Assembly: GCA_018894105.1 (NCBI GenBank)
Contig: CM032119.1
Location: forward strand, 13,471,246 to 13,535,245
DNA length: 64,000 nt
Origin: Jacaranda mimosifolia
Taxonomy: Eukaryota > Streptophyta > Magnoliopsida > Lamiales > Bignoniaceae
Direction of reading: 5' to 3'
In this document: in pieces, positions 56,990 through 64,000 of the stretch
Numbering within the stretch: the first letter of the stretch is position 1
How the letters are laid out: every line of letters starts with the position of its first letter
Notes under the pieces: model-generated
What the model was told of the DNA's origin: nothing
The model's input: only the letters and a program-made list of their open reading frames with translations
Databases searched by the model: none
Program-made: the position numbers and the translations under genes

Positions 56990-57610
56990 GACAAGGTAGA
57001 CTTAAATGAGAGGGCTTTTAGTGCGATTTTCATAAGCGTGATTGATAATGTTTTGCATGAAATTGCTGGTGAAAATTTTGCAGCTGACGTGCGTAAAATA
57101 TTGAAGGAGATATATTTTGCAGAATTATTGGTGAATCACCTTTACCTAAAGAAAAAACTATTTAATTAGCACCTTGATGAATTTAACTTGATTATTATAG
57201 ACCTAAAAAATATAATTGTTATGATTGAGAATAAACATCAAGCTTTGATTGTGTTGTGTTAGCTGGGAGAGATAGTATTTTGCTGAACGACATTAGTAAT
57301 GCACTAAAGTTGAAGGAGTTAAAAAGTGCTTTCCAATAATAGAGATAGAATAAAAGGATAGAGTTTGGTGACTAGGGGAAGAGCACATGCTGAGAACAAT
57401 TCTTCTAATTGGAAGAAATCAAAGGCTAGATTGAAGTCTAAAGCAAAAGGTTGAATTGTTTTGAGTAGGGAATGGGGTCACTTTAAGAGAGAAAATCCAA
57501 AGTTGAAAGAAAGGAAGGGGAAGCAACAAGAGAATTATGCAAATATTGTGGATATTTGTGGTAATTTTAAGGACAATGATGGTTTAGGAGAAGTTCTATC
57601 ATAAGTTTAA
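56990..57610 (+). pseudogene. Copia A gag (decayed)
   Basis: Frames read 'NERAFSAIFISVIDNVLHEI' (about 57005-57065), 'KILKEIYFAELLVNHLYLKK', 'HLDEFNLIIIDLKNI' and a zinc-knuckle relic 'GHFKRENPKLKER' (about 57475-57515). This is the UBN2 gag plan. Stops and shifts. Confidence 0.75.
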
Positions 57611-58900
57611 GTCATAGATAGAATCCTATGTTCTTAATTCTGGTGCTAAATTCCACATGTATCCTCACAGCACTAGATTGCTTCATATAAATAAATGAAT
57701 GGGACTGTATATCTTGGTAATGATCATCTTTTATCAATAGATGGGATAAGTAACATTACATCAAGGATGCTTGATTGAATTATTAGAATTATTGAATATT
57801 GACATGTTCCACAGATAAAGAGGAACCTGATTTCCTTTTCAACATTGGATGCACGAGGTTTCAAGCCCCATCCAGAAAATGGAGTTCTTAAAGTGTGCAA
57901 ATGTTCTATGGTACTCATGAAGGGTGAATTGGATTCTAGGCTGCATGTTCTTCAAGATAGTATAATTTTAGGGAAGTTGCTATAGCATTATGGAGCAGTA
58001 ATCAGAATCAATCCTAGCTTTGGCACTTGCATCTTGGTCATATAAATGATAAGGCGTTGTCTGTTTTGAGCAAGCAAACTTTGTTGAACGGGTACAAAAA
58101 TAAAGCCGTGGGCTTCGTGATTATTGTGTGTTTCGGAAACAAACTAGAGTGATGCTCAATAAACAAGTTGTGCATAGGACCAAAGATAAAATGGATTACA
58201 CTCATTCGAATTTATGGGGTTCGAATAGAGTTCCATCAAAAAGTAGTACCTGGTACTTTATGACTCTGGTTGGTGATTACTTTAGAATGCTTTAGGTGTA
58301 TTTTCTGAAAGAAAAAAAAAGAACGAGGCATGCCCAATTTTTATCAAACGAAAGACGATGGTTGAAAAGTAGACTGAAAAGGAAGGTTAAATGTCTTAGA
58401 ACGGATAATGAGCTGAAAAGTAAATAAGGTATAGTAAGATATTGGACTTGTTAATGATGCCATAATAGAATGGCATTGTAGATCACATAAACAAAATGCT
58501 TTGTTATAGGGCATGAAGTATGTTTTCAGATTCACTTGTGAGTAAAGATTTTTGGGTTGAGGTAATCTATACAACTTATTACTTGGTAAATAGATCTCCA
58601 TCTATAGCTATTGGGTGCAAACTCTTTTGAGGAATGGTCCAGTTCACTTGCTAATTACTTTAATTTGATAGTGTTTGTTTTTCTTATTTATGCTCATGTA
58701 AGGGATGGTAAGCTTGAGCCAAAGGCAATAAAATACATATTTCTATGGTGTGCATCTGGAGTGAAAGGCTATAGGTTGTGGTGCACTAATCTAAAGTCTC
58801 CAGGGTTAATTATCAACAAAAAGGTAATGCTTAATAAATTTGTTTCACTAAATAGTCTAAAAGAGAAGGTAATAGCGGGTACATATAGATCATAATGTTA
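57611..58900 (+). pseudogene. Copia A protease, pre-integrase and integrase (decayed)
   Basis: 'VPQIKRNLISFSTLDARGF' (about 57805-57860) is the segment after the protease. 'LWHLHLGHIND' (about 58018-58050) is the pre-integrase zinc module. Integrase text: 'DYTHSNLWGSNRVPSKSSTW' (about 58195-58255), 'CLRTDNELKSK', 'DFWVEVIYTTYYLVNRSPSI' (about 58545-58605). Stops throughout. Confidence 0.75.
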
Positions 58901-59079
58901 GACAACAAATAGAGCTTGAAATAAATACTCTAGTAGCTTAGTCTATTAACTCAGAAGAGGGGGAGATGCAAGCTCTTGATCAAATGATGATATTGATGAT
59001 GCACCTGAGGAACGAAAATCGTATAGCATTGCAACCGGCAAAGAAAAAGAAAAATCAAACCACCATAGAGATTTACAAA

Positions 59080-60600
59080 TCTAGTTGATGCGAATCAATT
59101 GGATATGCAGAAGCTATTTCTAATTTAGGGTTTAGGGTTAGAGTTATGGGTGAAGAAATTAAGTCTCTTTACAAGAACCAGACTTATGAGCTTGTTCCAC
59201 TGCTAAAGGAAAAGAAGGTAGTAGGTGCAAATGGGTTTTCAAGAAAAGGAAAAGCAATCCAAGACTTAAGTCACAATCAGAAGCTAAAGGCTTTTCTCAA
59301 ATGAATAGGATAGATAATAATGATTTCTCTAGTAGTGAAGCACAACCCTAGTAAGGTTACTTGGTATGGTAGTTCTTCAAGGCTTAGAGCTTAAGCAGTT
59401 AGATGTGAACATTATATTCTTTCATGGTAAGTTGGAGAAGAAAATCCACATGGTCAACTTGAGGGATTTGTCACTCCAGGTATGGAAAATCTAGTTTTCC
59501 TGCTTAGAAAATTCTTATACTTTCTGAATAGTCCCATGGGCAATGTTATAAGAGATTTGATACATTTATGATTGGAATAGCTATACATGCAGTGCATGTG
59601 ATAGTTGTGTGTATCATAAGAGGCTTGCAGATGGTTTTCATATGTATTTGCTATTTTATATGGATGACATGCTCATGACCGCTGAAAGCATGTCACAAAT
59701 TAATATGTTGAAAAAGCAACTAGACAATAGGTTTACAATAAAGGATCTAGGTGCTTGTAAAGAAGATATTAGGGTAAGAGATTACATGAGATAAAAGTGT
59801 TGGGAAGCTTGTATTATCTCAATGGTCCTATGTTGAGAAGGTACTTCAGCATTTTGACATGGGGATAAGTATGTGTCTGTGTCGTTTGTACTCATTTCAA
59901 GTTATCTACAAACATGTCACCGAAGATAGGTGAGGAAATGGAACAGATGTCCAGTATTGTATGTTCGAGTGTTAAGGGTGGTATTATGTATGCTACGATT
60001 TGTACTTGTCTTGACATTTCACCTACTATTAGTGTAGTGAGTAGACACATGGTATGCCTTAGGAAAGAATATTAACAGGCAGTGAAATAGATTTTGAGAT
60101 ATTTGAAGGGTGTTGCAGATATTGGTTTGACTTTTGACATGACCAAGATAAGCGATTCAGTTGTTGGCTATGTTAATTCAGGGGACTTGGATAAAAGAGA
60201 TCTCTAATAAGTTGTTTGTTATCACTTTCTAGTAGTGTCATCAATTGGAAAGAGACTTTGCAAGCTGCAGTTGCTTTATCAACTACAAAGACTGAGTATA
60301 TAGCTATTATAATAGCACTAAAGAAGGTTATTTGGCTATAGGATTTAGTGAGTGATCTTAGGTTGATTTAGAAGAAAACTTTAGTGTATTGTGATAGTAA
60401 AAATGCCATATATCTTATTAAGAATTGAATGTACCATGAGCAAACTAACATATTTATGTTAAATATCACTTCATTTAGGATATTGTATCATAGGGTATTA
60501 TACATGTGCATAAAATGTCTACACATGATAATCCAGCAGATATGATGACAAAGATGGTCCAGTTAGCAAGTTTAGGCATTGCTAGACTTAGTTGGTGTTT
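59080..60600 (+). pseudogene. Copia A reverse transcriptase and RNase H (decayed)
   Basis: The open stretch 59609-59794 holds 'LLFYMDDMLMTAESM', the Y-x-D-D active site, then 'LDNRFTIKDLGACK'. Earlier fragments cover fingers and palm (KHNPSKVTW, GFVTPGMENLV). RNase H fragments include 'YLKGVADIGLTF' (about 60095-60130), 'SGDLDKR', an IGKRLCKLQLL stretch for the SWKS-LQ site, and 'HDNPADMMTKM' (about 60525-60560) at the end. Confidence 0.78.
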
Positions 60601-60682
60601 GTGGTACTTGATAGTGTTCTTTGCGAGGCAACATTGCAAGATAGAGTGGTGACTTTCTTTGTTGATGGAGGGAATTCAAGCC

Positions 60683-60694
60683 AAAGAGAAGATT
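60683..60694 (+). promoter_or_regulatory. Polypurine tract of Copia A
   Basis: aaagagaagatt directly before the 3' LTR start TGTTAA matches the plant Copia pattern AAG-GGAGATT. Confidence 0.6.
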
Positions 60695-61039
60695 TGTTAA
60701 TGTGGCCTAAAAATGGTGGATTCAATTTATGACCTGCCTTTATAAGCTCGCAGTGTTATTGAATTGCATAAAAGTTGGAGGTCTGTGTTAGACCAATTGA
60801 AATATTGCATAGTTTTGGACCCATTTGGCCTAGATGAGTATATGAGAAAACATAAGGGATTTAGGATTTTTGTAAGAGGCATTGATTTATACACTTTTAC
60901 TTCTCCATATTGGAAACTCTCTCTATCTTGCTAGTGGATGTAGATGTAACTAAACCACATTAAATTATTGCGTTTAATTCTTTTTTCATCTCTCTTTATC
61001 TATATAATTGTGTGTGTGCATGTGTGGTGTTTCATGACA
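60695..61039 (+). repeat. 3' LTR of Copia A
   Basis: 345-bp copy of the LTR ending TTTCATGACA, followed by the ggtta target copy. Confidence 0.88.
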
Positions 61040-61071
61040 GGTTATGTATGAGATATTAATGTCAATTACTT

Positions 61072-63054
61072 AGGTAAATTGCATTTTTTGTCCCATAAGT
61101 TAGGCCTATTTAGATTTTAGCCACATTCTTTATGACTTTTGCACACTGCATCCAATAAGTGCCTTTTTTTTTTAATTTGAGGACTAAAGAGGCTTTCCAT
61201 CCAATAGTTAATGGAGCTAGTCATATCCACTCGCATGGCTGTTAGATTGGCAACTCTTTGGTCTCATAAGTTAGCCCAGTTTGGATTTTGGTCCCAATAA
61301 AGTGAAAAACTATCAATCAAGAAACCACCAATAGATATAACAACATAATTTGCCTTTTTTGAAGCTTTAATAACTTTTCCTTCATTACATTTAACATCAT
61401 AAGCAACACAATTATCACTTACCTTGTTATATCACACATTAGAGGGTCTTCCCAAACAAAGAAACTGCACTCATTATTCATGAAGCACAACTATAGAACC
61501 TCCTATCTGAATTTTTATTTGTCCATGAGATTTTTAATGGAGCTGATGTGCCACGGAAACAAATGACACCTTTAGTTGTAGCCATTATTTTTCCTCTTCT
61601 GCAAAAATTTGTTGGAGCTCCCTTTGGGACCAAAGTCCAAAACGAGTATAACTTATGTAACCAAAAATGCTCAACTTAACGACCGCATGTAGGCCTGGAA
61701 ATGGGTAGAGTATTGCCCTACCCTGGCCCAAAATATCATACCCATACCCATACCCATACCCGTACTTATTAAAGATAATGCAGTGGGTATGGGTAGGGTC
61801 TATACTTATAAATTACCCATGTACCCATACCTATAAATTACCAATTACTCTATACTTAAATTTAATCTATGAAACCCAAAATTATCTATTCCGAAATCAA
61901 ATTTATATTAGTGATAAACTTTTTATATTTTATATAGGTTCAGGCTTTTAATAGGCTAAGGCCTAAATAGGATTAAGACTTTGATAGGCCTTAATAGGCC
62001 TAAAAATTATATAATTTATATTAAGCAAAAATAATTGGCGATTATAATACATTTATCTTAACAAAGAGAATAGCATAACCAAATATTATTATAAGTTAAA
62101 CAAAAAATTTGAAATAAAATGGTTGTGTAGTAACTAAGAACATAGTATATAATTATATAAAATTAATAAAATTAATTAATATAAATATAAAAATAATTAT
62201 ATAAGTATTATAAATAGTTAAATATATATATTTTATAATATAATTAAATTATATAGGCCAGTCTGATGGGCTTTATAGGCTTTTTTAAAAGCCTATACCT
62301 AGCTTTTTTAATTAAATAAACTTTTTAAAAAGCCTAAACCTGGTATATTTATTAAATAGGCTAGGCCTCAAATAAACCAAACCGTAGACCTCTAACGGGC
62401 GGCCTAACCTATTTCCATCCCTAATGAACAATGACAACTAAATAATTTTCTTCATTAAAAATTAAACTAACTTAATAAAATTAATAAAGTTATTATATTG
62501 TGTTAGCAATTTCTTTTTTTTTTTTTAAATTGGAATAGTAATAGCAACAGTTGAACATTTTTTATTAATAAAATTAATAATATTAACATTAATAGTGGAA
62601 TAAATATTTTTATAAAAACAGTTAATAAAATTAATCTTGCTAGTGAATAAACTTTGTTAATAAATTTTTTATTAATGAATGAAAAATTGAAAATAAAGAT
62701 TAACTAATTTAAATTTAATAATTAAATTAAATTAAATATAAAAAAGTTTTTTTATTTTTTGTTATCATATGCTAAATAATATTTTTATTATATATTGAGA
62801 AAATTAGTATATATATTAAAAACAAAAGTCCAATAAACTAGACCCAATGGATCTTGGGTTAGATAGAGTAAGGTTGGATTATGGTCTCATCCTTTTGGGT
62901 ATTTTAAGGTATGGTAGAATCTAGGGTATTTTTGTTTGGGTATTTTAGGATATGGGTGTGGGTAGAATGATACCCTACCCATTTACAAGCCTAACCACAT
63001 GAGTGGCATGTGAGTCAATCTGTTAATTTTTGGAGGAAAGCCCTTTTGATTCCT

Positions 63055-63088
<34 letters not shown>

Positions 63089-63191
63089 AAGAAGAAGACG
63101 TTCTTATTGGATGCAATGTGTGAAACTAGTAAAGAATGAGATCAAAATTTAAACAGATTTAACTTATGGGACTAAAAATATAATTTACCCT
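61072..63191. mobile_element. Mutator-like element in the receptor LRR, with a nested hAT element
   Basis: The ends are inverted for about 100 bp: aggtaaattgcattttttgtcccataagtt on the left against agggtaaattatatttttagtcccataagtt (reverse) on the right, then gcatccaataag in both. The flanks caattactt (61063-61071) and caagtacct (63192-63200) agree at 7 of 9. Removing it with one flank restores 'LSKLEVLDINIS' in the receptor. A run of about 30 A lies at 63057-63086. No transposase. Confidence 0.82.
61690..62993. mobile_element. hAT-type non-autonomous element, nested
   Basis: Ends TAGGCCTGGAAATGGGTAG and (reverse) TAGGCTTGTAAATGGGTAG are inverted. The flanks accgcatg (61682-61689) and accacatg (62994-63001) agree at 7 of 8. 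The interior repeats cccataccc/gggtatggg and aggcctaa. A further TAGGGATGGAAATAGG end (reverse, at 62425) suggests a truncated second hAT inside. No transposase. Confidence 0.78.
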
Positions 63192-63200
63192 CAAGTACCT

Positions 63201-63440
63201 CTAATTTGCTGAGATTTTCCAGTAAAAGAGGCAACTTACCTGGAGAACTGAAATAAATTAGTTATCGTACGTGTTGTGCCGAGAAGCCTCTGAGAAACCT
63301 CTAATTTGGTGCGAAAGATTTGAGGCAACTCACCTGTGAGATCATTCCATGACAAACTGAAATAAGTTAGTTTTGATAGTGTACCTGTGATGTGGGATGG
63401 TAAAATGAATTCTAGTTTAGTGTGCAAAAGCAAGGAAATA
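63201..63440 (-). pseudogene. LRR block of the split receptor, upstream of the Mutator-like element
   Basis: 'LEFILPSHITGTLSKLTYFS' and 'SWNDLTGELPQI' (about 63300-63400) give one LRR unit. In another frame 'GKLPLLLENLSKLEVL' (63193-63240) gives the next, continuing past the insertion. The phrase tttcagtt...ggtgagttgcctc recurs as tttcagttctccaggtaagttgcctc, reflecting neighbouring LRR units. Confidence 0.75.
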
Positions 63441-63639
63441 TAGATGAGCTAACCAACCAACTTGAAGGTTTCTCCCCCGGCGCGGCGAGCTTATATATGT
63501 TTGCAACATGTCCGATATATATTATTATTACAAGTTATATATGCCATCCATCCTACTCCTACTCGCAATGATCAAATAAGACAAATTTCTTGGGCAATCA
63601 TATACAGCCCAGCAATCAATGCCTTGACCTGGAAGATGG

Positions 63640-63785
63640 CAAATCTCAAGTCTTCGCTGTTATAATCACAAGTACTACCCATTTTAAGTCTTCCGGTCCA
63701 CGCGTGATATATAGACTTGGAAATCAACTCACTGCCCCAAGCTACAAGTTTTCCAGATTCCAACTCTTTTACGGGGAGACTACAG
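63640..63785 (-). pseudogene. LRR N-terminal cap region of the split receptor
   Basis: Minus-strand text 'LESGKLVAWGSE', 'SKSIYHAWTG' and, in a shifted frame, 'TCDYNSEDL' fits the family's L-x-S-G-W-W...C-x-W-x-G-I-x-C-D cap. About 16 bp appear inserted between TGGACCGGAA and TACTTGTGATTA, breaking the frame. 63441-63639, between this and the LRR block, has no readable LRR. Confidence 0.5.
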
Positions 63786-63790
63786 TCATG

Positions 63791-64000
63791 ATCAGTAAAA
63801 ATAATAGAAATTGTTCGCTGATGAAGTATACTAGGAATTTCTCAAGTGAGTGTTACACATGCATCATGCATGCACGAATCATGATTGGTGGGAAAATATT
63901 TTGACCAACCCCTTCAATTAATTTAATTAACGACAGTAATAAAATAATTACTAAATAATAAAGTAAGTGGCAAAAAGTGATTTGATTGCGAAAGTCCAAT
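63791..64000. other. Upstream flank of the split receptor gene
   Basis: Would hold the signal peptide and promoter of the minus-strand receptor. No clear signal peptide or TATA box can be assigned. The plus-strand open frame 63590-63904 is a shadow. Confidence 0.35.

Larger units (their letters stand above)
56597..61039 (+). mobile_element. Copia A: complete Ty1/Copia element with GGTTA target duplication
   Basis: LTRs at 56597-56905 and 60695-61039 are closely similar (attgaaatatt-tagttttggg-catttgg, gacattgacttatacacttttgcttct). The flanks ggtta at 56592-56596 and 61040-61044 are identical. Internal order is gag, protease, integrase, reverse transcriptase, RNase H. All genes have stops. 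It stands in the receptor gene, opposite to it. 4,443 bp. Confidence 0.92.
37783..63790 (-). pseudogene. LRR receptor-like kinase gene (MIK2-type) split by three nested insertions
   Basis: Coding blocks on the minus strand, in gene order, are: an LRRNT-like piece (63640-63785), LRRs (63201-63440), an 18-bp block (61045-61062), LRRs (56357-56591), then LRR, membrane segment and kinase (37783-39392). Between them lie a Mutator-like element, Copia A and Copia B, each with target duplications. Removing each with one duplication gives continuous text: 'KLEVLDINISYITTF' across the first two and 'SLETLLFISNENHLS' across the third. The remainder is about 2.46 kb, a normal size for a MIK2-like gene. 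These are plasma-membrane receptors with an LRR ectodomain and cytoplasmic Ser/Thr kinase. Frameshifts exist too, so the receptor is dead as a whole. Confidence 0.85.

Noticed and set aside
63057..63086. Run of about 30 A as a LINE or SINE tail
   Set aside because: No LINE or SINE body or target duplication adjoins it, and it lies inside the Mutator-like element.
1..64000. Integrated pararetrovirus or other virus
   Set aside because: All reverse-transcriptase regions carry integrase and LTR context of Gypsy or Copia elements; no movement protein or coat protein signature was seen.
1..64000. CRISPR arrays, operons, rRNA or tRNA genes
   Set aside because: No regularly spaced short repeats with unique spacers, no Shine-Dalgarno-linked gene runs and no cloverleaf with an intact A and B box were seen; the window is plant nuclear DNA.

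Overview
This looks like AT-rich nuclear DNA from a flowering plant, probably a eudicot. It is dense with degraded plant transposon classes: Ty3/Gypsy of the Tat type, three Ty1/Copia elements, CACTA, Mutator-like, hAT and Helitron. The only host genes I recognise are two fragments or copies of a plant LRR receptor-like kinase of the MIK2 (MDIS1-interacting receptor-like kinase 2) type. No rRNA, tRNA, CRISPR array or bacterial operon was seen, and the species cannot be told from the sequence alone.

Layout. 1-1678: partial copy of an LTR-like repeat lying inside a decayed Helitron replicase (1679-2780, minus). 4041-13936: a complete Ty3/Gypsy element with a 5-bp target duplication (catag), decayed sense genes, a 58-bp tandem repeat, and a separate gene-like block on the opposite strand (10629-12928) with its own TATA box. 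15581-18215: a long-TIR Mutator-like element with another (16943-17933) inside it. 18725-19460: a receptor-kinase relic. 20480-25600: CACTA-type ends, unassigned sequence and another long-TIR element (24033-25191). 26440-26965: a Gypsy gag relic. 27774-36993: a Copia element whose central coding region is present twice and which holds a Mutator-like insertion with a perfect 9-bp target duplication (30741-31809).

The most interesting part is 37783-63790 on the minus strand. One LRR receptor kinase gene of about 2.5 kb was split by three independent insertions into a 26-kb locus. These are a Mutator-like element (61072-63191, itself holding a hAT element), Copia A (56597-61039, target duplication ggtta) and Copia B (39393-56356). 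Copia B was then entered by a CACTA element (39813-53634, target duplication tcc) exactly beside its polypurine tract. The CACTA was entered by an LTR repeat (42414-44600) and a second LTR-like block (49461 to about 53395), and that block by a hAT element with a perfect 8-bp duplication (49676-50482). Conceptually removing the elements with one target copy each restores LRR coding sequence across all three gene junctions, with at most one small frame slip nearby.

The kinase half of this gene (37783-39060, two exons, 135-bp intron) is still an open, motif-complete protein kinase with a transmembrane segment. It lies directly downstream of a Copia B LTR in the same orientation, so a truncated kinase transcript is possible but unproven. 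Everything else that codes is transposon-derived and broken by stops and frameshifts.
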